A DNA stretch of 38,491 nucleotides, taken from Gammaproteobacteria bacterium (lineage in GTDB: Bacteria > Pseudomonadota > Gammaproteobacteria > Pseudomonadales > Azotimanducaceae). A program made the position numbers and the translations under genes. Position 1 is the first letter of the stretch; every line of letters starts with the position of its first letter. The stretch covers positions 1-38,491 of the forward strand of contig JAPOYI010000062.1 of NCBI GenBank assembly GCA_026706665.1. The letters are read 5' to 3'. The notes under the pieces were generated by a model. The model saw only the letters and a program-made list of their open reading frames with translations, ran no database searches and was not told the DNA's origin. Shown in pieces: positions 8,384-16,649 of the stretch.

Positions 8384-8975
8384 GCTGCTCGGCATCGTGC
8401 TGCTCAACCTGTCGGCCTGAATCAGCGACACGGTGGTCTCCCGGCAGTTCGTCCTAGAGCGCGAGATCGTAGAGGACCGCAACGTCGGCGTGGGCGTCAT
8501 CGAGGGCGGCAACTACGTGTTGATGCCTCGTCACGGCAGGCGCGATGTCGGGCGAGGGCGGCCTGGCATCGGAGCTGGCGTTCCGGATCGGCGGCCTCGT
8601 GGCGCTGGTCATCGCAGAGCTGCGGTACGACCGCGTCACGTCGTACGACCTCCACGACCAGATCGAGCGCGGCAACGTCGCCGTGGCGGTCGCGTTCGCC
8701 GGCGTGGTCGTCGGCTTCGGCAACGTCATGCGCATGGCCGGCGAGGGCGATTTCGTCTCCTGGAACGCGAGCCTGACCGAGTTCGGCTACTACACCACGG
8801 TCGGGCTCGTCCTGCTACCGCTGGTCCGGGTCCTCGCCGACAAGGTGCTGCTGCCCGGCGCGAGCCTGAGCGATGAGCTGCTGCAGGATTCGCCGAACCT
8901 GGACGCCGGGGTCATCGAGGCGAGCACCTACGTCGTGGCGTCGAATGCTGATCGGCCTGACGCTCTGACGTGCCC
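8384..8975 (+). pseudogene. DUF350-like membrane protein, copy 1 (broken)
   Basis: Starts mid-protein with LLGIVLLNLSA then an in-frame TGA where the paralogue at 20.5 kb has Trp, continues ISDTVVSRQFVLEREIVEDR and GVGVIEGGNYV, then shifts frame by a 2-base deletion after the ATG at about 8521. From 8545 it reads a second four-helix unit: LALVIAEL-type helices, SYDLHDQIERGNVAVAVAFA, TEFGYYTTVGLVLLPLVRVL and LPGASLSDELL. The charged (R/E)-G-N-V-A motif between helices is the DUF350 hallmark, and two units are typical. The N-terminal unit is lost. A near-identical copy with different lesions lies at 20471-21060. DUF350 proteins are inner-membrane proteins of unclear role. Confidence 0.7.
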
Positions 8976-8983
8976 GCCGGCCG

Positions 8984-9238
8984 ATGGGCATGCGCACCAC
9001 CGTCGCGCACCCGCTCGCGACGCTCCTGGCCTTCCTGCGCCGGGAGAACCTGTTCCGGCTGATGGGCGTGATCGTGGTGCTGATCAGTTCCAGACCAAGG
9101 TGGCCGACCTCAAGCGCCAGATCGCGCGCTGCGAGAACAACCTCGTCACGCTGCGGGTCTGCCCGCGCACCGCCTCGTCGATGAGCAAGACCAGCGCCCT
9201 GTCGATGCCGTCGTCGACGGTCGGTCCGACGTCGTAGA
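8984..9238 (+). pseudogene. Membrane-helix and coiled-coil remnant
   Basis: From the ATG at 8984 a frame encodes TTVAHPLATLLAFLRREN then a hydrophobic helix LFRLMGVIVVLI, after which the adjacent frame continues with a polar heptad-like stretch KVADLKRQIARCENNLVTLR. The order (short cytoplasmic start, membrane helix, coiled coil) suggests a broken small membrane protein, perhaps an ion-channel relative that followed the DUF350-like gene. The family is not recognised. This is a weak call. Confidence 0.25.
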
Positions 9239-9722
9239 GCTGGGTTGTAGGCTTCGGCGAGCGACTCCCCTTGGTACTGCGCCTCCTCGACACCGAGACC
9301 CCGCTCATGTCGGAATGAGCGAAACGGATCGCTCGTGCCGCGACGCCGCCCCGCGGCGCGTCTCGCTTCAGACGAACCCCGGCACCGACCGGATCATCGC
9401 GTGCCCCCCAAGAGCGTGATGTCGACGTGGGTCACGAGCGACTCGATGGCGGGCTGCGCCCGGTGCCGATTCCTGACCGCGTCGGAGGCCGCCAAGGAGG
9501 GCGCGGGCGACGGCCGGGCGTGGGTCGCGGGACTCGAAACTGAGACACTACGCCCCTGGGGTCGTTGCCGATCGGATCCCGATACCCCTTCGTCACGCGT
9601 CTTCGTGCTTTCCCACTGCCACCCGACGGTGGCCGGTTCGAGCCCCAGCGTGCTCGCCTACGTGTCCACCTCCGGTTCAGTCGGTACTAGTACCGCAATA
9701 TCTGGGGGCGGCCCGGCTGTGC
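9239..9722. other. Gap upstream of the 9.7-kb operon
   Basis: An open plus-strand frame runs through here from 9335 in phase with the gene at 9731, but its composition and the promoter-like -10 at 9723 argue that it is not translated. Nothing else is recognised. Confidence 0.4.
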
Positions 9723-9728
9723 TACACT
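9723..9728 (+). promoter_or_regulatory. Extended -10-like box before the three-gene operon
   Basis: TACACT at 9723-9728 is preceded by TG one base upstream (TGCTACACT), an extended -10 pattern. Transcription would start near 9735, so the ATG at 9740 would be nearly leaderless and the ATG at 9731 would not be on the transcript. No clear -35 box was seen. Inference from pattern only. Confidence 0.4.
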
Positions 9729-9730
9729 AC

Positions 9731-10156
9731 ATGGTGGTCATGGCACCGAGTTCCGGTCAGGATGTCGCCCAATTGGAGAAGGTCCGCGCCCAGCTGAATC
9801 GGATTGCCTCCGCCCACGACCAAGCGGTCCTCAAGCTGTCGAGCGCCGGCCTGGTCGTGTCGTTCGCGTTCATGCGGTTCTTGGGTGAGGATGCAGGCGC
9901 CCTGAACGTGCTGAAGGTCACCTGGATCTGCTGGCTGCTCAGCACCATCTGTCTCATCGTATCGTTCTGGTTCGGGATGTCCGCCTCGTGGAAGCGCGAA
10001 CTGGCGAACCGCACCGGGTCGGCTTCGATTCTCTCGGCACCCTTGCCTGCAAATCGCTGGATTCTCCGGCTGAACTTCTCCAGCGGTCTCTTTTATCTTC
10101 TCGGGCTTTGCGCGTTCGTTGTCTTCTTGTTCATGAACACACCGGGAGGTGCTTGA
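9731..10156 (+). CDS. Small three-helix membrane protein
   Basis: A 141-aa (ATG 9731) or 138-aa (ATG 9740) protein. After a short polar helix VAQLEKVRAQLNRIASAHDQ, hydrophobic segments follow: LSSAGLVVSFAFMRFL, VTWICWLLSTICLIVSFWFG and, near the C-terminus, SGLFYLLGLCAFVVFLFM. This gives three membrane spans with a basic cytoplasmic loop (SWKRELANR) between the second and third. I do not recognise a family. It is first in a compact plus-strand operon: its stop at 10156 is followed directly by a GTG-started gene, and the sequence GGGAGG inside its 3' end is a good ribosome-binding site for that gene. The trio may form a small membrane complex. Confidence 0.65.
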   Translation: MVVMAPSSGQDVAQLEKVRAQLNRIASAHDQAVLKLSSAGLVVSFAFMRFLGEDAGALNVLKVTWICWLLSTICLIVSFWFGMSASWKRELANRTGSASILSAPLPANRWILRLNFSSGLFYLLGLCAFVVFLFMNTPGGA

Positions 10157-10157
10157 G

Positions 10158-10361
10158 GTGCCACGAGACCACGATTCCTACGCAGACAGCTCCGACACCC
10201 AGGTCGAACAGAGGTCAGAACTCGTTCACGACCTACCGAGCCCAGCCCCGAACGCGCCGGCCCCCGAAGGTAGTAGCGGGGCTGGTGGAGCCGACGATGG
10301 AAGCGCTGGCCACGGTGTCGACGGCCAGGATCCGAACAGCAGCGGTGGCACTGATCAGTGA
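10158..10361 (+). CDS. Short acidic, disordered protein
   Basis: A 67-aa frame from GTG 10158, chosen because GGGAGG at 10143-10148 sits at proper spacing; a GTG at 10149 in phase is the alternative. The protein is highly polar: an N-terminal segment with several Asp/Glu, then a Pro/Ala/Gly/Ser/Asp-rich tail (SGAGGADDGSAGHGVDGQDP). It has no membrane segment and no recognised domain. Its position 1 bp after a membrane-protein gene and 4 bp before the next gene supports real translation in one operon. Function unknown. Confidence 0.45.
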   Translation: MPRDHDSYADSSDTQVEQRSELVHDLPSPAPNAPAPEGSSGAGGADDGSAGHGVDGQDPNSSGGTDQ

Positions 10362-10365
10362 CGCC

Positions 10366-10896
10366 ATGTCAACGCAGTCAGCGGGTGCGCGCGTTCGTCG
10401 CGTCGCAGCCAGCCTCGCGACGCAGACCCTCAGCGGTCTCCTGGTCCTGTTGATCGCAGCTGCGGTCCTTGCGCTGGCGAGTCGTGTTTCGGACGCAGTG
10501 ACGGGTGGCGCTCTGATCCGTTTCCTCGGTGGCGTCGCTGCGAGCGACCTGGGGGAGCTCCCTGCTGATCGCTCCGGCCCACTCGACTCTGGTGGCGCTC
10601 ACGCGGTCACCCTTGTTGCGAAGACCAGCCTTGGCGCGTCCTCGGATACGCCGTATGAGGGCACTGTCTGCATCGGTCCTGGCCACTACTTCCTCACTGT
10701 GCGGGGCATCCGAGCTGCCGATGGCAGGTACCTGGGTCGCGCCCGCCTTACGCGAGAACCGCCGGGAGCGGTGGTTGATCAACGCGTGAATCCCCAGGTT
10801 CCCGTGTCCTGGAGCTTTTTGACGGCTTCTGAAGCTGCTTGTTATCGTCTCTTCGCCACGGCTCCTGCGAGGCTGTACTGGTTGTTCGATTGGTGA
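10366..10896 (+). CDS. Single-pass membrane-anchored protein
   Basis: A 176-aa protein from ATG 10366, four bases after the preceding stop. A basic N-terminus (ARVRRVAASLATQ) precedes one hydrophobic segment, LSGLLVLLIAAAVLALA (about residues 23-40). A 130-residue extracytoplasmic part follows, with two Cys (VCIGPGHYFLTV and EAACYRLF) that could pair if exported, and an aromatic C-terminus ending LYWLFDW. It is not a recognised family. With the two genes before it, it makes an operon of a three-helix protein, a disordered linker-like protein and an anchored extracytoplasmic protein. Confidence 0.6.
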   Translation: MSTQSAGARVRRVAASLATQTLSGLLVLLIAAAVLALASRVSDAVTGGALIRFLGGVAASDLGELPADRSGPLDSGGAHAVTLVAKTSLGASSDTPYEGTVCIGPGHYFLTVRGIRAADGRYLGRARLTREPPGAVVDQRVNPQVPVSWSFLTASEAACYRLFATAPARLYWLFDW

Positions 10897-11299
10897 ACAT
10901 CTAACCGACTCCTCCATGCGCTGGATCGGCCGCGGTCATGCCATTGAGGTTCCGTCGAGCCGCGAGCGCGATGGTGGCGCGCCGCTTCGCGCCGCTCCAC
11001 TGGCTCGAGACTCTCCGGCCCTCTCCCCCCAGGTGGTTGTTCGTCGGGAAGGGGCGCTTCCAACAGCGTCCCCCGCTTTCCCGTTGGTCCCGCTCGCCTG
11101 CCTTCGCGTTGGATGGCGAGCGTCACGACTCGATTCCGGCGTGCTCCATCACCCGTTGGTCAGCTTTGCCCTCGGCGACTTCGTTCACAAACCAGAACCT
11201 CGGGCTCATCCGCCGTTTGGCCTCGATGCCCCACCTGCAAGCTGGGGCTGCTCCTCTTCTTCGCTATCCCGCACGCCGCACCCGACCCGAGAGCCGCGC
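10897..11299. other. Gap between operon and Calx-beta relic
   Basis: No gene is recognised. Plus-strand frames are arginine- and serine-rich without ribosome-binding sites; the minus strand may hold further decayed Calx-beta repeat sequence but too eroded to read. Confidence 0.35.
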
Positions 11300-12035
11300 C
11301 CGTACGCCGAACTCCGTATCCGACGGTGAACGTCTCGCTACCTCCGTTGTGCCCGTCGTCGAGGTCGGCGACGTCCATCCAGCCGGCCGAGTTGCCGGGT
11401 CGGGACCGTCAGCGTCCCGCTGGTCGCGGAGTCGTCGGCCCCGGCGGTCGCCGTTCCCGTCCCACGTTGCGAAGTCGATGATGAGCCTGTTGCTCCGGCG
11501 CGGCTGAGCCACGCGAACCCAAGGGCGACCAGACGCTGTCCCGACTTCCGCGTCGCCGATCGAGATCCCGACCGGCCCGAGGACGGTGGCCGTGGTCGAG
11601 TGGTTCAGCATGCCGCCGCCGGCGCAGCAGGTCCTGCCGTCCGCGTCGCGGTCGGTCGTCGGAGGGAAGCGTCACCGTGACGTCACCCGTCCCCGTCGGG
11701 GCGACGCCGATGGTCCAGCGCTGGTGTTGCTGCCTTGGGCCTTGTAGGCACCTCAACTCCATTACCTCCTCGCTCACCGCCAGGTCGAAGAGGATCCGGC
11801 TCGCGCCGTCGTTCTCGGCGGGCACGTTGCTGAAGGTGGCCGTCACCGGGGTGACCGTCGGGTTCCGCATGCTGCCCCGGGCCGTCGCCGTCCATAGCTC
11901 GGCACCGAAGGCGTTTCGACACGTGACCGTGAACGTCTCGTCGCTCTCTTCTCGGACGGTGTCGTAGAGGATCGCGACCGAGATCGAACTGTAGGTCTCG
12001 TCGGCTCTGAAGCGGAGCGTGCCGAGAGGGTGTCG
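11300..12035 (-). pseudogene. Calx-beta repeat surface protein, remnant
   Basis: Minus-strand frames yield consecutive pieces of a repeat protein: GTLRFRADETYSSISVAILY, TVREESDETFTVTCRNAFGA, TPVTATFSNVPAENDGAS, WTIGVAPTGTGDVTVTLP, then after frameshifts GPVGISIGDAEV, IDFATWDG and LDDGHNGGSETFTV. These are the strand motifs of Calx-beta domains (D-D-x-x-x-E-x-x-E-T-F) and the associated SNVPxxHDG-type units seen in long secreted repeat proteins. No signal peptide, start or C-terminus is found, and at least three frameshifts are present. It is a broken internal fragment of a large extracellular protein. Confidence 0.65.
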
Positions 12036-12516
12036 ATGCGGCGAGCAGCGTCGACGTCATCGCGAGAGAAACGCCGCCAGTTTCGGCGTCGAAGAGCCGG
12101 AGAAGCCAGATGAGGTAAAGACGCTCCAGAAAGCGGGCCAGCTGGTACAGACAGAACCGGCAGGATTGAATAGGATACGAACGGGAGGGCAGCCAGACCC
12201 GGAACGAGGGGCTCGCGGCTAGAGCACGACCGCTGGGGAGCGGCGTGAGTCGCTCGCGATTCGGTCCAGATATCGCAAGACCGCTTCCCGGTTCCGAGCG
12301 CCATGCCTCTTCTTGATGCCGCTCGGAACCGTTTTGAACTCTTGGCACCTCTGCTCGGATTGGACGAGAAGCGCCAGCCGGGTTGCCGAGGCCTGACTCA
12401 CGGCTCAGGCGCTCTTCGCTGCAGGGACTGCCGGTTAACGTACGGCCACGCCCTTGGCCGCTTGGTCGCAAGACCTCATCGAGCCCCGTCCCGTTTCCCG
12501 AAGGGAACCCAGAATC
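12036..12516. other. Gap upstream of the HEPN-like gene
   Basis: No convincing gene. An AAGGGA ribosome-binding-site-like sequence at 12501-12506 precedes the GTG at 12517. The rest shows no family motifs or structured repeats that I can support. Confidence 0.4.
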
Positions 12517-13149
12517 GTGAACGACGAGAGCGATAATCAATACAACGACATGATCGACAGCTTGTACAGCGATTTCGCGGCAGATGTACTGGCCGGCCAC
12601 GACGGTCTGTACGGCGACGTTGTCGAACACTTCGCCCAGGAGCGCCTTCAGTCGTACTACGTCCAGAACCCACGGGTTGCGTTACCCGCCTGTTGGGCGT
12701 TGCAGCAGGCGCGCGCTCTGCTTCACGATCATCCCGAAGCGTCGTTGGTGTTTGCGGTCACTGCCGCGGAGGTCGGTCTGAAGTCTGCCCTCCTGAAACC
12801 CATTCTTCATGGCCTGGTCCATAATGAGGCGTTCGCCGCGATCGTCGCGGATCTCATGCCAAGGCAGCGCAATCAACAGTTCCGCGATCTACTCTTCGCG
12901 ATTCTGCGGAACTACGGTGGTGTCGACCTTGCCGCTTTCGTGCGGCCGGGCGCTTCGATCGCCTTGTGGGAGGAAATGGAGCAGAATCAGTGGCGCCGCA
13001 ATTGTGTCGTTCATCGTGCGGAGACAGTGGATGTTCACCACGCCCGGCTCGCTGTCGAAGTGGCCGGGACCGTGGTCGAGGAGCTATTCCCGACCGCCAT
13101 CGCCACCTTGGGGCTGCAGATGAACGGTGACTTGGTTGTCCCCCCGTAG
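12517..13149 (+). CDS. HEPN-domain-like protein
   Basis: A 210-aa helical protein from GTG 12517 (an in-phase ATG at 12550 and an upstream start at 12454 are alternatives). Long amphipathic helices (ALQQARALLHDHPEASLVFA, FAVTAAEVGLKSALLKPIL) are followed by EQNQWRRNCVVHRA: R-N-C-V-V-H fits the RX4-6H catalytic motif of HEPN RNases, with Asn after Arg as commonly seen. A final helix (ARLAVEVAGTVVEELFP) completes the bundle. HEPN proteins are often RNases of toxin-antitoxin and abortive-infection systems. No partner antitoxin is evident next to it, so a stand-alone sensor or effector is possible. Domain call is good; RNase activity is inferred from the motif. Confidence 0.7.
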   Translation: MNDESDNQYNDMIDSLYSDFAADVLAGHDGLYGDVVEHFAQERLQSYYVQNPRVALPACWALQQARALLHDHPEASLVFAVTAAEVGLKSALLKPILHGLVHNEAFAAIVADLMPRQRNQQFRDLLFAILRNYGGVDLAAFVRPGASIALWEEMEQNQWRRNCVVHRAETVDVHHARLAVEVAGTVVEELFPTAIATLGLQMNGDLVVPP

Positions 13150-13368
13150 GTTGGCCTGTGTTGGTGTGAGGCCGTCTCCCCTGACCGCGGGCAGCCTCGT
13201 GATGCGGCGCTGCGCACTGGGTGCACGAGCTCGACCGCCTCCGGCTACTGGGGTCACCGTTCGTACCCGCCCGTCTCCCTCGGTGTCTTCCTGAGTGTCA
13301 CCTCTTCCCCGAACCGCGCGCCGACCACCTCGCCGCTCTCGGCGGTTGGCGTCGTCTGGAGCGTCGCG

Positions 13369-13656
13369 ATGTTCCGGGCCCCGGAGGCCCGTGCGGTCTA
13401 TGCTGTCGCCGCGGCTGTCGCCGCGGACCGTGAACAGGTAGTCCGCGCGTGGACCCGCAACGAAAGAACTCGCATCCTCGCCGCGCTGCCACTGGAGGAG
13501 GTCCTTCGGGACGCCGTCCCGGCGCCAGCGTACCAGCGTCTCGCTCCCAAGGCCGCCGCCCTGCGGCTCGAGGGGTGGAGAGACCACGCGATCGCGGTGG
13601 AGTTCGGGGTGACCGACAAGACGATCGCGAAGGCGATCCGCTGGCTTCCGGCGTGA
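13369..13656 (+). CDS. Helix-turn-helix protein, probably a fragment
   Basis: A 95-aa frame whose C-terminal half, LAPKAAALRLEGWRDHAIAV then EFGVTDKTIAKAIRWL, is a clear helix-turn-helix of the type that reads WRDxxIAxxFGVTDKTIAKAI. Such segments occur at the C-terminus of recombinases and transposition-related proteins. The N-terminal half is alanine/arginine-rich and unassigned. It may be the tail of a longer lost gene; no catalytic domain is found upstream. It lies 219 bp downstream of the HEPN-like gene with no coupling. Confidence 0.45.
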   Translation: MFRAPEARAVYAVAAAVAADREQVVRAWTRNERTRILAALPLEEVLRDAVPAPAYQRLAPKAAALRLEGWRDHAIAVEFGVTDKTIAKAIRWLPA

Positions 13657-13997
13657 CTGTCGGCGTGGGTCTCGGCGGCGTGTTCCCCGGGTGCGTTCAT
13701 TCCTGTTCGCTCGGGGCCGGTTCTCGCGCCAAGCACGCAGCTTCATCGCTTCTCGTTCAGCAACGGCCTGTTCGGGCCAGGCCGGTCCATCTCGCTGGGC
13801 GTCCCAACGCCGGTCCGTCGACTTCCCGTTCCGGCGACGCCAGTCGGAGAGAGTTCGCGGCTGGTCACTCGCTCCCTCGAGGTTCCGGTTCGGCGGGCGC
13901 GGAGTCTCCCTTGTCTGTTCACCGGTTTCGGTGCCTCCGGCAGGCGTGAGCCACATGGGTCTCGTTCGGCGCATTCCATCGTTGGAGGCCAAACGAG
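13657..13997. other. Gap with ribosome-binding site for next gene
   Basis: No gene is recognised. GGAGG at 13984-13988 is a strong ribosome-binding site placed correctly for the ATG at 13998. Confidence 0.4.
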
Positions 13998-14465
13998 ATG
14001 CCACAGGATCTTGCTCGATGGATCGCGCCAGTCCTCGCGGCGGTCGGGTCAACGGTGACGGTGCACCCTGCGTTGGCGGAAGACCACGTCCGCACGGCTC
14101 GGGTGGTGCAGGACGTTGACGTCCGGGCGCCGTCACCGACAGCCGGGACGCCGTGGGCTCGCCTGATGGCGGCTACTCCGGTCGTTCGCGTGCCGTTGTT
14201 CGACGAGTCGCCCGTGCGGCGCCACTTGCACCCCGGGGGGCTTGGGCAGCGGCGGCGAGGCCGGCGCCCACCTCGGAGCCGCGGCTCCATGAACAAGGTC
14301 GTCCTTCACGCCCTTGTCGGTGCCGGCGTCGGTGCCGCGGTCGGTTCGTTCGTTGGCTGGGGGATTTGCAGTAACGAGCATAGCGATTGTCCCGTGATGA
14401 CCCGGCACACCGCCGTAGGCGGCCTCGTGGGCCTTGGCCTGGGCATCGCGAATGGCACTCGGTAG
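13998..14465 (+). CDS. Putative exported glycine-zipper protein
   Basis: A 155-aa frame from ATG 13998 with a GGAGG ribosome-binding site. The N-terminus, WIAPVLAAVGSTVTVHPALA followed by ED, resembles a Sec signal peptide with an A-L-A cleavage site. The C-terminal third is hydrophobic and glycine-spaced (LVGAGVGAAVGSFVGWGI, then two Cys, then VGGLVGLGLGIA), a glycine-zipper hairpin likely to insert in a membrane. The middle is Arg/Pro/Gly-rich and may hide an old frameshift, so the gene could be degenerate. Family unknown. Confidence 0.42.
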   Translation: MPQDLARWIAPVLAAVGSTVTVHPALAEDHVRTARVVQDVDVRAPSPTAGTPWARLMAATPVVRVPLFDESPVRRHLHPGGLGQRRRGRRPPRSRGSMNKVVLHALVGAGVGAAVGSFVGWGICSNEHSDCPVMTRHTAVGGLVGLGLGIANGTR

Positions 14466-14514
14466 CGCCAATCTGTAATGCCCGCAAGCCCTTGCCTAAA
14501 CGTGGTTTACGGTC

Positions 14515-14568
14515 GTGGTGGAGGCGCCGGATACTGCACTCGGGTCCGTGCACGATTTGGAGAGGTTG
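14515..14568. repeat. Short repeat, copy A (partner at 38114)
   Basis: About 50 bases here match 38114-38166 with roughly one difference per seven bases: shared core GTGGAGGCGCCGG, then CTGCAC, CGGGTCC, TGCACGAT, TGGAGA. Within it TGCAC and GTGCA form a 5-bp stem around an 8-base loop. Both copies lie near Lon-type gene remnants. Whether it is a hairpin element or an old coding duplication is not resolved. Confidence 0.5.
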
Positions 14569-14689
14569 TACCACGCTGGGCATCGGCGTCGCGGCCGCCA
14601 TCGGGTCCGCGCCCCCATCACCGGCGCGGTGACCGGTTGCCACCCCGACGGGGACGCCGCGTCCGACACGTGGGCGCGGGGCACAGGGC

Positions 14690-16425
14690 CAGCTCCTGCA
14701 GGTCATCGATGCCGGTCAAGTAGTGGACTTCGAGTGCCAGGGGGAGGTCACCGCCGAGCTCTTCGTGCACCTACCCGCGGTTTCCCTCCGGCAGAATGAC
14801 GCGCGTCAAGCCGCAGCGGTGGGCGGTCAGCACCTTGTCCCGGACTGCACCGACCGACAGCACGTGGCCGGACAGCGTGATCTCGCCCGTCATGGCCAAG
14901 CCGGCGCGGACCGGACGCCCGGTGAACGCCGAGACCATCGCGGTCTCCATCGTGACGCCGGCCGAGGCGCCGGTCTTGGGCACGTCGCTCGACTGCGCGT
15001 GCAGATGCACGTCGGTGTCACGCGGGAAGGCGGGATCGACGCCGTAGCGTTCTGCGTGGGCCCGCAGCCACGACAGCGCCACCTGGGCCGATTCCTGCAT
15101 GACCTCGCCCAACCGGCCCGTCAGGACCAGCGCGCCCGCGCCGGGCATGCGGCTGGCCTCGACGACGAACACGTCGCCGCCGGCGGCCGTCCAGCACAGG
15201 CCGACCACGACGCCGGGCCGCCCGGTACGGCCGGCGAGCTTCGCCTCGGGAAGCGCCGGCGCCCCCCAGCATCCCGGTCAGGTTCCGGGACGTGACCTCG
15301 ACCGGCGCCTCGTCCCCTCGGCCCGCCGTCGCACCGCCTCGCGCAGACCGTGCCCGGCGCGTCCGCCAGTCCCACACCCCCGCTTCCCGCGTGTAATCCC
15401 GCACGACGGCGTCGACCGCGTCGTCGGCGACGCGGACCTGGTCGGCGGTCAGCCCGTGGCGCGCGAGCTGGAAGCGTAGCAGGTGCCCGGCCGCGATGTC
15501 GCGCTTCTCGGCCTCGGTGTAGCCGGGTACCTCGACCACGGTGTTGTCTTCCCCCAGCACGGCCGGGACTGGACCGAGGCGGTTGGCCGTGGCCACGAAC
15601 AGCGCCCCGGAGAGGTCGAAGTCCAAGTCGACATGGCGGTCCCGGAACGTTGCGCCCGGCATCGGAGCGAGCACCTCGCGCAGCGCCGCCGCGCCCCCGT
15701 CGTCCGGGAGATCCTCCGCGGCAGGACGGAGCCTCCATGGTGAGGAGGCCGCCCGCGTGGCGCTTCGCGGCGAACAGCTCGACGAGGCGGCTCTTGACGC
15801 GGTCGAGGCCGGCGTGCGTGCGGTCGAGCGCCTCGCGCAGACGGACGGGGTCGAACCGCGACGGGGCGCGCGTTCGCCACGGCAGCGCCACGGCCATCGC
15901 GGCCCGCTCCAGCGCTCGCTCCACCGCCGCCTTCCCGGATCCCGCCGCCGTCCGGAGGGCGAGCCGCACCGTCTCCTGGACTTCGGCCGGCAGCATGCCG
16001 CCTTCGAGGGCCGCGAGCCCCCGCTCGACACGGGGCCCGGGCGCGGCGAGCGCACGTACGGCCGCGAACTCCTCCGACAGCGCGTCCTTCCCCGGAGAGG
16101 GTGCGGCCTCGGCGGACCCTTCGACCGCGGACGCGGGCGCCGCGGCATCGCGGAGCGCCTCGAGCGCCCCCTCCTCGTCCACCAGGCGGGCACCGGCCGA
16201 CCGGTCGGGAAAGCCCCACCGGTGCCGCTGCTCCTCGGTCGTGACCACGTAGCCGCCGGCCTGCCGCCCGTGACCCGACCGGCCGACATCCGTGCCGGCG
16301 CCCTCGGGCGCCGGGCCGTCCGTCCGGCCGAGGGTCTCCAGCGCCTGCCGGTATTCGTTGAATGCCCTCGGGTAGACGAGCAGTACCTTCCTGGAACCGT
16401 CGTGCCCCAGAACCTTCACACGCAT
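14690..16425 (-). pseudogene. Lon protease remnant lacking the nucleotide-binding core
   Basis: From ATG 16425 a non-Lon-like N-terminus (MRVKVLGHDGSRKVLLVYPR) leads to a Lon AAA+ approach, LREALDRTHAGLDRVKSRLV then ELFAAKRHAGGLL. The sequence then jumps to FRDRHVDLDFDLSGALFVAT, GYTEAEKRDIAAGHLLRFQL and the small AAA+ subdomain. Walker A, Walker B and the segment between them are missing. Further frameshifts separate the protease part, which still carries the Ser motif TGASAGVTM and the Lys motif LSVGAVRDKVL; a last frame gives LPLALEVHYLTGIDDLQELA, the Lon C-terminus. It cannot encode a working Lon. An intact, larger Lon is at 31142-34813. Confidence 0.78.
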
Positions 16426-16649
16426 CGTGACTTCCTTCGTGACTTTCTTCGCACCTCCCGGACGCGAGCGGTACGGTCGTGCCGCCGGCAACGTCGTGGC
16501 GAGTTTGTGGACCGGATGGGGAGGAACCCGACCGTGCGGATCCCAAGCCCCGACGAATTCGATCCCGCGCATCCCCGCGGCCGGCGGCGGCCGCGTGATG
16601 TGTTCGCGCTCGGGGGACGGGGCCGGCAGGAGACCGTCGGGCGTGGCCG

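Noticed and set aside
14771-15208. Minus-strand 145-codon frame as a free-standing LonC-type protease
   Set aside because: It is continuous, across frameshifts, with Lon AAA+ sequence upstream, so it is part of one broken lon gene.
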